NCBI RefSeq assembly: GCF_012927485.1
Contig: NZ_JABBPC010000032.1
Coordinates: 124,001-188,000, forward strand
Source: Polaromonas sp.
Lineage (GTDB): Bacteria; Pseudomonadota; Gammaproteobacteria; Burkholderiales; Burkholderiaceae_C
DNA: 64,000 nt
Reading direction: 5' to 3'
A program made the translations under genes and the position numbers. Each line of letters begins with the position of its first letter. The stretch's first letter is position 1. A model generated the notes under the pieces. The model saw only the letters and a list, made by a program, of their open reading frames with translations, made no database searches and was not told the origin of the DNA. Shown here one piece after another: positions 34,590 through 42,848 of this stretch.

Positions 34590-35306
34590 GTGCCTTTTAT
34601 GACGTTTACCAGGCCACTGCCAATTTTCGATCCCCGCAGCATTCCCGTGCTGGGGATTGACGACCACCTTGCGGGCGTGGCGCTAGAGCGTCTTACTCCT
34701 CAGGCTCTTCGCGAGCGTTTCAGGCAACCGCCCGTTTGGACGCCCGAACACAGCGTCGAAAAGAAATTTTCTGATCGGACGCCCGCGCTTGCTGCCGTAC
34801 TGTTGCCGCTTGTAATGCACGACCAACTTACCCTGTTGCTGACCCAGCGCAGCACCAACCTATCAACCCATTCAGGTCAGATTGCGTTTCCGGGTGGTCG
34901 CACCGACGAGTCCGACCAGGATGCGGTGGACACGGCCTTGCGGGAAGCACACGAAGAAATTGGCTTGCCGCGCGATCATGTCGAGGTGCTGGGCACTTTG
35001 CCAACTTACGTCACGGGTTCTGCCTTCATCATCACGCCCGTGGTTGCGCTTGTGAAGCCTGGTTTCGCATTGCAACCGAATCCGGGAGAAGTTGCGGATA
35101 TTTTTGAGGTGCCTCTGAGTTATCTGATGAATCCCGCGCATCACCGGCGTCACGAGATTGAATTTGACGGAGTGATACGCCAGTGGCTTTCCATGCCTTA
35201 CACCGACACCTCGGATCAGATTGACAGCAGCGAAGGGAAGGAGCGCTACATATGGGGAGCGACCGCAGGCATGTTGCGCAATTTTTACCGTTTCCTGAGC
35301 GCGTGA
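34590..35306 (+). CDS. NUDIX hydrolase, CoA diphosphatase type
   Basis: This 238-residue protein has the UPF0035 marker of CoA diphosphatases, LLLTQRSTNLSTHSGQIAFP (about residues 73-92), followed by the NUDIX box with REAHEEIGLP. It hydrolyses CoA or oxidised CoA to phosphopantetheine and 3',5'-ADP, as NudL does. The start is GTG 34590 or ATG 34599; neither has a clear ribosome binding site. It starts 15 bases after the rplS terminator and lies before the CobD-like gene, an arrangement conserved in this order. Confidence 0.87.
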   Translation: MPFMTFTRPLPIFDPRSIPVLGIDDHLAGVALERLTPQALRERFRQPPVWTPEHSVEKKFSDRTPALAAVLLPLVMHDQLTLLLTQRSTNLSTHSGQIAFPGGRTDESDQDAVDTALREAHEEIGLPRDHVEVLGTLPTYVTGSAFIITPVVALVKPGFALQPNPGEVADIFEVPLSYLMNPAHHRRHEIEFDGVIRQWLSMPYTDTSDQIDSSEGKERYIWGATAGMLRNFYRFLSA

Positions 35307-35408
35307 GCCACCTTCATCGAGTTTTTTAGCCGGGCGGTACGGTGGCCCATAAAACCTCCGGGAATCCGATAAGCTTCAGCAAGCGCGAGAGGCCCGTTAT
35401 GATTCAGC

Positions 35409-36431
35409 ATGAGCTTTTTTGCCGTTTTGTTTGCACTCATGATCGAACAGGCCCGGCCACTGGCCCGCGGCAACTGGGTTCATGCTGGTTTCCGAGGCTG
35501 GGCGCGCTGGGTCAATCGCAGCCTGGATGCTGGCAAGACGCACCATGGATGGCTGGCGTGGACGACCGCGGTGGTAGTTCCAGCAGTGTTTACGCTGTTG
35601 ATTCACTGGCTGCTGATGCGCGTGAGTGTGTTGCTGGCTTTTGCCTGGAGCGTGGCGATTCTCTATGTCACGCTCGGTTTTCGGCAGTTCAGTCACTACT
35701 TCACCGACATCCGCGATGCGTTGGACGATGGCGACGAAACTACAGCACGCGAGCTGCTAGCGGAATGGCGCCAAGTCGATGCGAGTGAGCTGCCACGAAG
35801 TGAAATTGTGCGCCACGTCATTGAATACTCGGTGTTAGCGGCCCATCGTCACGTGTTCGGTGTACTCGCTTGGTTTTCAGTGCTCGCTGCTTTGGGGTTT
35901 GGACCAGCGGGTGCCGTGCTTTATCGCCTGAGCGAATTCGTTTCTCGCTATTGGGGCTACAAACATAGTTCTCCTGGCGAAGGCGCGAGTCCGGCGCTGC
36001 AAGCCGTCGCTACCCAGGCGTGGGTTGTCATCGACTTTGTCCCCGCGCGCCTTACTTCGCTGGGGTTTGCGGTGGTAGGAAGTTTTGAAGAGGCTATTGA
36101 TGCGTGGCGCAACTACAACCAGCGCGTGCCAGCGAATGCACAAGCTCCCTTCGAAAATCGCAACGACGGCGTTTTACTTGCCGCCACTTCGGGTGCGGTG
36201 AACGTGCGGCTGGGTGGAGAAGTCTTGAAAGCGACGGTCGTCCCGGATGCCGCCCCCGGGTTTGAGGCGGGCGAGCTTGATGGGGATGCCCGTATCGTCA
36301 CCGAATCCACATCATCAGGCCGAGAGCCAGAGGTGGCGCACCTGCGCAGCATTGTCGGGCTGGTATGGCGTTCCGTGGTGCTTTGGATGGTACTGCTTGC
36401 GCTGTTGACGTTGGCGCGATTGCTGGGCTGA
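35409..36431 (+). CDS. CobD/CbiB-like membrane protein
   Basis: This 340-residue protein has four or five membrane segments (about residues 1-15, 48-90, 150-175 and the last 20). The start MSFFAVLFALMIEQARPLAR and the region LAWFSVLAALGFGPAGAVLYRL show resemblance to CobD/CbiB, adenosylcobinamide-phosphate synthase, and to AmpE. No other cobalamin gene is nearby. It is a fixed neighbour of NUDIX and rsgA in Burkholderiales, so the real role may differ from B12 synthesis. It converges with rsgA. Confidence 0.7.
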   Translation: MSFFAVLFALMIEQARPLARGNWVHAGFRGWARWVNRSLDAGKTHHGWLAWTTAVVVPAVFTLLIHWLLMRVSVLLAFAWSVAILYVTLGFRQFSHYFTDIRDALDDGDETTARELLAEWRQVDASELPRSEIVRHVIEYSVLAAHRHVFGVLAWFSVLAALGFGPAGAVLYRLSEFVSRYWGYKHSSPGEGASPALQAVATQAWVVIDFVPARLTSLGFAVVGSFEEAIDAWRNYNQRVPANAQAPFENRNDGVLLAATSGAVNVRLGGEVLKATVVPDAAPGFEAGELDGDARIVTESTSSGREPEVAHLRSIVGLVWRSVVLWMVLLALLTLARLLG

Positions 36432-36503
36432 ACGCTTTCTTAAGGCGGTGCCAGCGGGCCTTCAGCGTTGTCGGCTGGCTGTTCGGGAAGTCTGATACCT
36501 CTT

Positions 36504-37478
36504 TTAATAGCGAGTCTGCGAAAGTTCGGCAAACAGTTCGCCGTATAAACGGTATCGGCTTGCGCTGATGCTGCTTGCATGAGCGGTTGATTTAAGCTCT
36601 GAAATCACACCGCAGCCAGGCTCGTGCAAGTGCGTACAGTTGTAGAACTTGCAATTCTGTGCATACGCCCTGAAATCGGGCATGTAGTTGGCTAGCTGCA
36701 TCGGCTCAATGTGGTTCAGGCCAAACTCCTGGAAGCCTGGTGAATCGATCAGGGCCGTAGTTCTGGCACCCTCCTTATCCGCATCCACCCAGTACAGCGT
36801 GGTGCTGGTGGTGGTGTGCTTACCGGAATTCAGGGCTTGGGATATCTCCGCCGTCAGCACGCGCGCCTGGGGCACCAGAAGATTGGTCAGGCTGCTTTTT
36901 CCGGCCCCTGAAGGGCCCAGTACCAGTGTTTTTTTGCCACGCAGCAAATCCAGTAATTCGGCAGCTTGTGCGTCATTCGCATTTGTCGGGGTGGTTTTGG
37001 GACTGATCGCGAGCGCAAGCATTTTGTAGCCCATGGTCCGGTACGGTGCCAGCTTGGTCCAGGCGCGCCCGAACGGCTCGGTCAAGTCGCTTTTGTTCAA
37101 TGCGATGAGCGGGGGAATGCGCTCTGCTTCGGCAGCGATCAGGGCCCGTGTCAGTTGACTCTCTGAAAACTCGGGCTCCGCGGCAATCAGAATCAGAACC
37201 TGGTCCAGATTCGCGGCAAACGATTTGGTCCGCATCTCGTCTTGCCGGTAGAACAGATTGCTGCGCTCTTCTATTTTCTCGAGTGTGCCTTCATCCTGCG
37301 AGGGAAGCCAGCGCACCCGGTCACCGACGACAGCCTGGTTTTTTTTGCCGCGCGGATGACAGATGACGCGCTGGCCGGTATCCGTTTCAACCAGCACATG
37401 ACGGCCAAAACTGGCCACTACCAGACCGGGTTGTGTGCCCGACACCGCTGCGGCGCCCGGACGCGCAGGTTTACTCAA
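36504..37478 (-). CDS. rsgA: Ribosome small-subunit GTPase RsgA
   Basis: This 324-residue circularly permuted GTPase has an N-terminal OB-fold (about residues 15-75), then G4 LNKSDLT, G1 GPSGAGKSSL and G3 DSPGFQEFG in permuted order. A C-terminal zinc site follows, Cx4CxHx5C in NCKFYNCTHLHEPGC. It assists late 30S maturation. The start is TTG 37478, overlapping the pterin dehydratase stop (TTGA), so translation is coupled. Confidence 0.95.
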   Translation of the reverse strand: MSKPARPGAAAVSGTQPGLVVASFGRHVLVETDTGQRVICHPRGKKNQAVVGDRVRWLPSQDEGTLEKIEERSNLFYRQDEMRTKSFAANLDQVLILIAAEPEFSESQLTRALIAAEAERIPPLIALNKSDLTEPFGRAWTKLAPYRTMGYKMLALAISPKTTPTNANDAQAAELLDLLRGKKTLVLGPSGAGKSSLTNLLVPQARVLTAEISQALNSGKHTTTSTTLYWVDADKEGARTTALIDSPGFQEFGLNHIEPMQLANYMPDFRAYAQNCKFYNCTHLHEPGCGVISELKSTAHASSISASRYRLYGELFAELSQTRY

Positions 37479-37795
37479 ACCAGCAAGGCGTCAACCCTGG
37501 ACGCACAGAAAAAGTCACTGATTGAAATGCCGCTCACCTCGTGCGTGTTAAAGCGAACGGTGCATAGGCCGTAGCTCACCCGCAGATCCGGATGATGGTC
37601 TTCGGTATTGGCGATAAAGGCCAGCGCGTTCACAAAACCAATCGTCTCATGGTAGTTTTTGAACGTGAAGGTTTTCTCCAGCGCGCCGTCTATCAAGCGC
37701 CAGCCCTGCGCCTGCTCGCCATTGAGTTTGCTCAGGTGCGTCACAATTTCCGTGGCGCTCAAGGCCCTGCGGTTTTGATGAATTGGATTCTTCAT
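37475..37795 (-). CDS. phhB: Pterin-4a-carbinolamine dehydratase
   Basis: This 106-residue protein has the PCD motif EDHHPDLRVSYG with the catalytic His pair (about residues 65-69), then FNTHEVSGISISD. It dehydrates 4a-hydroxytetrahydrobiopterin during aromatic hydroxylation; bacterial copies also support pterin recycling for molybdopterin. No phenylalanine hydroxylase is in the window. It overlaps the rsgA start by four bases and follows the M48 peptidase gene by 11 bases, so the three minus-strand genes form one unit. Confidence 0.88.
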   Translation of the reverse strand: MKNPIHQNRRALSATEIVTHLSKLNGEQAQGWRLIDGALEKTFTFKNYHETIGFVNALAFIANTEDHHPDLRVSYGLCTVRFNTHEVSGISISDFFCASRVDALLV

Positions 37796-37806
37796 GGCGC
37801 CGTGCT

Positions 37807-39081
37807 TTAGATTGACGGGGCCATGCGACCCAGCCGCTCGGAGGCGGGCGGGTGCGAATAGTAGAACTTTACATACACCGGGTCGGGTGTCAGCGTGCTG
37901 GCATTGTCTTGATATAACTTGAGCAGGGCGCTTTGCAGATCCCGGCCATCTGTTTGCAACACCGCATAGGCATCCGCTTCAAACTCATGCTTGCGCGACA
38001 GTTGGGCAAACACGGGCGATACAAAAAAGCTGAAGAGTGGCACCACCAGCATGAATAGCAGCAAGGCGATCGCGTCGTTGGAGACCGCAACGTTCGGCCG
38101 AATGCCCAGGCCGGTATAAAACCACGTTTGTGATGACAGCCAGCCCAGCAGAGCAAAGCCGACAAGGCTCATTGCAAACATCGCAATAATGCGTTTGATG
38201 ATGTGTTTGTGCTTGAAATGCCCCAGTTCGTGCGCTAACACGGCATCCACCTCGCCAGGACTCAACTGCTTGAGTAAAGTGTCATAAAACACCACGCGCT
38301 TGGCCGCGCCAAAACCGGTGAAATAGGCGTTGGCATGGGCCGATCGCTTGCTCCCGTCCATCACGAACAGGCCTTTGGCGGCAAAGCCACAGCGTTGCAT
38401 CAAGGCGGTCACCCGCGCCTTGAGGTTCTGGTCGTCTAGCGGCTTGAATTTGTTAAACAGCGGGGCAATCACGGTCGGAAAGAGGACCAGCACCAAGAGG
38501 TTGAAACACATCCACACCCCCCAAGCCCACAGCCACCACAAACGGCCTGCGCTACCCATCAGCCACAAAATCAGGGCGATGATAGGCAAGCCGACCACAG
38601 CGCCGACCAGCAAGGACTTCGCTAAATCCACCAGCCAAAGCCGGAATGTCATTTTATTAAAGCCGAAACGCTGTTCCAGCCGGAAGGTGGCGTAAAGCGT
38701 GAAGGGCAAGTCCAACAGGCCGCTGATGACAGCAAATGCGACCAGCAGGGCCAACTGAGGCACCAGGCTGCCATAAGCGACCAAGTTCGAATGAGTCACC
38801 GCTTGGTTCAGAGCGTCCAGCCCGCCCAATAACGTCCAACCCAGCAGCAGGACAGCGCCAAAAGCCGTCTGGAGCATTCCAAAGCGCGCCTTGGCAATCG
38901 TGTAATCTGCCGCTTTTTGGTGCGCCTGGAGTGAGATCGTGGCGGCAAACACAACGGGTACGTTTTCTTTATGTCGTGCCACATAGCGTATTTGCCGCGA
39001 AGTCAGGTAAAACTTGATCAGCAATCCCAGCACCAGAACCGTTGAAAACAGTCCGGTGAAAACAAGTGAATAGTCGGTCAT
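37807..39081 (-). CDS. M48-family membrane metallopeptidase (Ste24/CaaX-protease type)
   Basis: This 424-residue protein has about seven membrane segments, the zinc motif HELGHFKHKH (about residue 281) and the downstream EFEADAYA glutamate. The N-terminal part, with FGMLQTAFGAVLLLGWTLLGG, follows the Ste24/HtpX-like peptidase pattern. It probably degrades or trims membrane proteins. It heads the unit with phhB and rsgA and is divergent from orn by 35 bases. Confidence 0.9.
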   Translation of the reverse strand: MTDYSLVFTGLFSTVLVLGLLIKFYLTSRQIRYVARHKENVPVVFAATISLQAHQKAADYTIAKARFGMLQTAFGAVLLLGWTLLGGLDALNQAVTHSNLVAYGSLVPQLALLVAFAVISGLLDLPFTLYATFRLEQRFGFNKMTFRLWLVDLAKSLLVGAVVGLPIIALILWLMGSAGRLWWLWAWGVWMCFNLLVLVLFPTVIAPLFNKFKPLDDQNLKARVTALMQRCGFAAKGLFVMDGSKRSAHANAYFTGFGAAKRVVFYDTLLKQLSPGEVDAVLAHELGHFKHKHIIKRIIAMFAMSLVGFALLGWLSSQTWFYTGLGIRPNVAVSNDAIALLLFMLVVPLFSFFVSPVFAQLSRKHEFEADAYAVLQTDGRDLQSALLKLYQDNASTLTPDPVYVKFYYSHPPASERLGRMAPSI

Positions 39082-39116
39082 GGCCGGAAGTTTAGGCTAT
39101 CGGCGAGAATTGCGGG

Positions 39117-39680
39117 ATGCCTGAAATTGAATCCACTCTTAAAAAATCAGATCTGAATCTTGTCTGGCTCGACTGCGAAATGACCGGACTGGATCCGGAG
39201 AAGGAAAGGCTGATAGAAATAGCCGTGATCGTCACCGGCCCGCAACTTACGCCGCGCATCGAAGGCCCTGTCCTGGCGATCCACCAGTCGGACGAGTTGC
39301 TGGACAAAATGGACAATTGGAACAAAGGCACACACGGTCGGAGCGGGTTGATCGACAAGGTCAAAGCCAGCACCGTGACCGAGGAAGATGCCCAAGCGCA
39401 GTTGTTGGCGTTTTTGGCGCAATACGTGCCCAAAGGGACGTCGCCTTTGTGCGGCAACAGTATCAGCCAGGACCGCCGGTTCCTGGTCAAGTACATGCCC
39501 AAGTTCGAGGCCTTTCTTCACTACCGGAATGTAGATGTCAGCACTTTCAAGGAACTGGCTAAACGCTGGCGGCCCGAGGTGTACCGCAGTTTCAAAAAGC
39601 GCCAAAGTCACACCGCGCTGGCCGATGTGCATGAGTCGATTGACGAACTGGAACATTACCGGGAACATTTTCTGAAGTAG
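39117..39680 (+). CDS. orn: Oligoribonuclease
   Basis: This 187-residue DEDDh exonuclease starts with [18 protein letters not shown] (exo I, D and E), then [20 protein letters not shown] and the final [17 protein letters not shown] with the catalytic His and Asp. It degrades short RNAs and pGpG, linking RNA turnover to c-di-GMP. The length is standard. It has its own promoter region between the M48 gene and its start. Confidence 0.97.
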   Translation: MPEIESTLKKSDLNLVWLDCEMTGLDPEKERLIEIAVIVTGPQLTPRIEGPVLAIHQSDELLDKMDNWNKGTHGRSGLIDKVKASTVTEEDAQAQLLAFLAQYVPKGTSPLCGNSISQDRRFLVKYMPKFEAFLHYRNVDVSTFKELAKRWRPEVYRSFKKRQSHTALADVHESIDELEHYREHFLK

Positions 39681-39719
39681 CCGAATGCCGAGCGCCCCCG
39701 GACGACAAGGCTCGGGCAA

Positions 39720-40055
39720 TCAGGCCGGCAGGCGAATCACCAGATCCGAGGACGGGTGTGCGACGCAGGGAAGAATGTAACCTTGCTGCTTCTCCTCGGC
39801 GCTTAAGCCAGGCCATTCGACCCGGTAGACGACCTCGCCGCTGACGAGCTGGCAGAGGCAGGTGCGGCAGGTGCCGTTGCGGCACGAGTTTCGGAGTGCC
39901 AATCCCGCCAACTCAGCAGCCTGCAATAGCGGCACCGAAGCGGGCGCTTCAAACGAGAGGTCGGCCCGCTCTACGCGTGCCGTAAAAACACGGTGGCCCG
40001 AATCGGACCCGCTGGTCTGATCCGAAACTAAAGGAGTAGGGCTGCTGCCTGGCAT
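39720..40055 (-). CDS. [2Fe-2S] plant-type ferredoxin
   Basis: This 111-residue protein has the plant-type cluster ligands CX4CX2CX30C (CRNGTCRTC and YILPCVAHP). It has a Ser/Thr-rich N-terminus of about 20 residues and no export signal. The acceptor or donor is unknown; such stand-alone ferredoxins often serve monooxygenases. It converges with orn and diverges from the GNAT gene at 40198. Confidence 0.9.
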   Translation of the reverse strand: MPGSSPTPLVSDQTSGSDSGHRVFTARVERADLSFEAPASVPLLQAAELAGLALRNSCRNGTCRTCLCQLVSGEVVYRVEWPGLSAEEKQQGYILPCVAHPSSDLVIRLPA

Positions 40056-40197
40056 GGGTGACGGTACTGGACTTTTCGGGGTTCGCGGTGGAGAAGGAGC
40101 ACTGAATTTACCCCAAGCCCGGTTTGTATCCCGTCGAATTGCGCGACAATCCTGCCTCTCGACCTTTTCCCTTACTGATTCACAAGCGATTTTTTTA

Positions 40198-40719
40198 ATG
40201 TCCAGCTACTCCGTTCGACCCGCCACCGCCCGCGATGCAAAAGCCATTGCCGAAATTCACGTTGCCGCTTGGCAAGCCGCCTATTCGAACCTGATGTCTG
40301 AGGAATACCTCAAAAAAATGACGCTGGAAAAACGCTTGGCCTACTGGCGCGAAGCCATCGAGTTCAGCGAACCGCAACTGCTGGTGGCGACAGAGGGTGA
40401 GCAGGTTGTCGGCTTTGTGGGCTTCGACCGCTCACGCGACGCGGGTACCAAGTCCTCCGTGGGCGAAATCTGGGCTATTTACGTGGCGCCGGCTCACTGG
40501 GGTAATGGTGCGGGCGTGGCCTTATGGGACGGGGCTAGAGAAGGATTAAAAGAAGAAGGCTGCAAGCATGTGACTCTATGGGTGTTGCTGCGGAACGAGC
40601 GCGCGTTGCGATTTTGCGAACACGCCGCAGGCTTCAAACGCGAAATGCCGTCGCTCAAGACGGTTGCTTTTGATCACGTAAAGCTGGAAGAAATACGCCT
40701 CAAGCGGATAGTCGACTAA
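40198..40719 (+). CDS. GNAT acetyltransferase
   Basis: About 173 residues from ATG 40198; the frame is open upstream but that part reaches into the ferredoxin promoter. The start SYSVRPATARDAKAIAEIHV, a central VGEIWAIYVAPAHWGNGAGV (acetyl-CoA loop) and VLLRNERALRFCEHAAGF are standard for GNAT. The substrate cannot be told. A six-T run precedes ATG and there is no good ribosome binding site. Confidence 0.85.
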   Translation: MSSYSVRPATARDAKAIAEIHVAAWQAAYSNLMSEEYLKKMTLEKRLAYWREAIEFSEPQLLVATEGEQVVGFVGFDRSRDAGTKSSVGEIWAIYVAPAHWGNGAGVALWDGAREGLKEEGCKHVTLWVLLRNERALRFCEHAAGFKREMPSLKTVAFDHVKLEEIRLKRIVD

Positions 40720-40781
40720 AGACTCGCCGGAAACCTCGCATCAGCATCGACGGCTGATGCCAGTCGTGGGTCTTGGTGCGC

Positions 40782-40958
40782 TCAGGACGGCACACTCACT
40801 TCCCTCTCTTCGTCGGGAATAAGCGGCGTCCCCTCGTCGGGCTGTACCGGCAACTCCAGGCCCTCTTCGTCCTCATCGATTTCCTCGGGTACTCCCCGGC
40901 GCGGTTGGTTGTGATCGGCTTCGCCGGTTTTAAGGGCGGATTTTGCAATGATGAGCAT
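40782..40958 (-). CDS. Small acidic hypothetical protein
   Basis: A 58-residue frame from ATG 40958 with an AAGGAG eight bases ahead; the plus-strand frames here lack such a site. It begins MLIIAKSALKTGEADHNQPR and is very acidic in its middle (EEIDEDEEGLELP). No family was recognised. It lies in a run of small stress-type genes (to 42.5 kb). It is kept because of the ribosome binding site and plausible composition. Confidence 0.5.
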   Translation of the reverse strand: MLIIAKSALKTGEADHNQPRRGVPEEIDEDEEGLELPVQPDEGTPLIPDEEREVSVPS

Positions 40959-41287
40959 AGTCAATCTCCTTCACAGTTTTATGGTTACGGGCCGCATCAT
41001 TTAAACCATAAGGTGAATCACTGTCTATGAATCACTTGTTTTTTGGGGACCCGGCTAATATTCTGAACTACAGGGTGGCTCTAAAACAAGTTTTTTGGAA
41101 CTGTGTGGAAAGACACTCTATCGTCCTACAGGCAGGCCCTCTGGCACCGTACAGGCTTGGGCCAGTGATTCTTCTAAGGTTACTTAGTGGTGTTCATGTT
41201 CGCGATTTCACCATTCTCCGGAGTCTGTCCGGTCGAGCAACCGACGCGGCATCGGCCCATAAGTAATAATTTTTGGAAGAAAACATC
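40959..41287. other. 329-bp non-coding stretch with a candidate sigma-E-like promoter
   Basis: The gap separates the acidic gene and the DUF883 gene. GGAACT at 41097-41102, followed about 16 bases later by TATCG at 41119-41123, loosely resembles an extracytoplasmic-function sigma promoter. A 79-codon frame at 41027-41266 has no family resemblance and is thought spurious. Otherwise nothing recognised. Confidence 0.35.
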
Positions 41288-41632
41288 ATGGAAAAATTCA
41301 CCCTCGACACCAGTAATACGCTGTCCGACAGCGCCATCCAACGCGGCGTTGATTCGGCCGGTGCAGCCTTGCACAACACAATCAATAAGGTGGCTGAGCC
41401 AGCGCGCAACACGTTGGACCGCATGTCTACTGCGGCGCATGAGACGGTCGACAATCTCGCTAATAACGCAACCCATGTAGCCGGTCGGGTATCGGATCAA
41501 ACAAGGCGTGTGACCGAGGCACCGGCCCGGGCACTTGGCTATTCAAAATCCTGGGTACAGGAAAGACCGCTCGAAGCGGTGGGTGCAGCGTTGGCAATCG
41601 GTTTTATTTTTGGACGTCTGACGGCTCGTTGA
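41288..41632 (+). CDS. DUF883/ElaB-YqjD-like protein
   Basis: About 114 residues from ATG 41288. The helical region with HNTINKVAEPARNTLDRM resembles the coiled part of ElaB/YqjD/DUF883 proteins, and the C-terminal hydrophobic anchor ERPLEAVGAALAIGFIFGRL is typical. E. coli relatives bind ribosomes or the inner membrane in stationary phase. It probably belongs to a stress regulon. A strong terminator follows 33 bases after its stop. Confidence 0.8.
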   Translation: MEKFTLDTSNTLSDSAIQRGVDSAGAALHNTINKVAEPARNTLDRMSTAAHETVDNLANNATHVAGRVSDQTRRVTEAPARALGYSKSWVQERPLEAVGAALAIGFIFGRLTAR

Positions 41633-41664
41633 TAAGTTCTTCCGGGCCTGCCAAACAGACTGTT

Positions 41665-41690
41665 AAAAACCGCCGGGAGGCGGTTTTTCT
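41665..41690 (+). terminator. Rho-independent terminator after the DUF883 gene
   Basis: A stem AAAAACCGCC/GGCGGTTTTT with the loop GGGA is followed by further T/C-rich sequence. Ten base pairs, perfect. Confidence 0.93.
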
Positions 41691-41890
41691 TTGTTCGCAG
41701 AAATTGACAGGTGAATTTTTTATGCAATCGTTATGGTGGAAAAGATATTTCTCTTGATTGCTGCCTTACCACGATTGAAGTTCATCAACGAATCGACCCG
41801 GTTGCAATTGTGCGGGCTCTAAATCTGCCGACATGAAAAGCCGAGCCATTGCCTGACATCGGTGATCCCTTACATTCGGATTTCTCGGCA

Positions 41891-41908
41891 AGAAGGTAAA
41901 AACCTTCT
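41891..41908 (-). terminator. Weak hairpin after the 41914-42114 gene
   Basis: AGAAGG-TAAAAA-CCTTCT lies just past the stop codon of the small minus-strand gene. No T-tract follows on the minus strand, so terminator function is uncertain. Confidence 0.3.
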
Positions 41909-41913
41909 CGGGA

Positions 41914-42114
41914 TCAGTCCCGGAACTTTTCGGACTTGCTGGTGTAGCTCGGCTGATCTTCTTTGTGATCCGTCTCCGAGGCGGGAATGTCTGCCACGGT
42001 GAACGGCCAGCGTCCTCTTTTTAGCGGGGCTGTCGGCATCGCGGCCTCTCGAGCGCGCTGCTCAAGGGTTTTTCGGCTGTCGCCGCTGGTCGGGGGCAGG
42101 GTGAACGTCGGCAT
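41914..42114 (-). CDS. Small hypothetical protein
   Basis: This 66-residue protein starts at ATG 42114 with GGAGAAA ahead. It is rich in Pro, Arg, Glu and Lys, with SGDSRKTLEQRAREAAMPTA and a segment KRGRWPFTVADIPASETDH. No family was recognised. The composition is soluble and probably disordered. It sits between the DUF883 gene and another small unknown gene, all in the same stretch of stress-type small proteins. Confidence 0.5.
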   Translation of the reverse strand: MPTFTLPPTSGDSRKTLEQRAREAAMPTAPLKRGRWPFTVADIPASETDHKEDQPSYTSKSEKFRD

Positions 42115-42217
42115 GGTTTCTCCACAAATTAAGCTTCGACGTTAATGGACATGCGTGGTGCCGCGTGTAGGCTTGGAAGGCCGCTGAGTGTAGGAAGGTT
42201 TGCGTTGTAGGTGTTGT

Positions 42218-42517
42218 TCAGTGCTTGGCATCAAACCAGGGCTGCGATGTGATTAAGATTTCGCGACGAGCCTGTGCCATGTCTCGCAACAGCGGAACGA
42301 GGCGTGTGTGAGCCGACTTATCGCCCGTGACGATAAGCTGCATTTCGTGTTCGTATCGCGCGCTGACTGTTTTCCAGAGCAGGTAGGCGTTGTCAAAACG
42401 CTGGCGCGCCTCATTCTTCAGGCCGTAATGGCTAGGCGCGCCATGGCAAACATAGGCGCGCTCGATTTCCTTGCTAAAACGGGGATGAAACCCGTGCTTG
42501 ATTTTTCCAGTTTGCAT
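42218..42517 (-). CDS. Hypothetical protein, 99 residues
   Basis: This frame starts at ATG 42517 behind GGGAG at good spacing; a longer frame begins at 42568 and is less likely. The protein is soluble and basic: GKIKHGFHPRFSKEIERAY, then a helical segment ARQRFDNAYLLWKTVSARYE and DMAQARREILITSQPWF. No known domain is recognised. It is kept because of the ribosome binding site and sequence quality. Confidence 0.5.
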   Translation of the reverse strand: MQTGKIKHGFHPRFSKEIERAYVCHGAPSHYGLKNEARQRFDNAYLLWKTVSARYEHEMQLIVTGDKSAHTRLVPLLRDMAQARREILITSQPWFDAKH

Positions 42518-42848
42518 TGCATGCTCCCAATCAGTCGACTTTGAAGCATACGTAACGAGCCAGGACAAAACTTTGATTTATGCGGTTTTGCGCGGATTTG
42601 ATGCAGTAGTTACACCTGATAACAAGCGCCAGTGAATTCGGCACTTCCCCCTGGTCCGCCGGGTAAATGAAGCCCTGCCTGAGGGTTCCGGGTGATCAGA
42701 ATGCGCTATTTAATGGATAGCGAACAGAAGCCGTATCTATGAGCGTAGCGTGGCATTTATTTTATGAGATCGTTTTTTTATGGTTTTTCCCGAGGGGCTG
42801 TCCTCATCTGTTAAAACAGAGGAGATTTTTTTTCCAGTATTCCCTTCA
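42518..42848. other. Non-coding gap before the methyltransferase gene
   Basis: 331 bases between divergent genes. An earlier ATG at 42780 is in frame with the methyltransferase but adds 23 residues of low-complexity character. The AT-rich stretch around 42740-42780 may hold the methyltransferase promoter. Nothing else is recognised. Confidence 0.4.

Noticed and set aside
41027-41266. 79-codon frame before the DUF883 gene
   Set aside because: No ribosome binding site or family resemblance; overlaps the likely promoter region.
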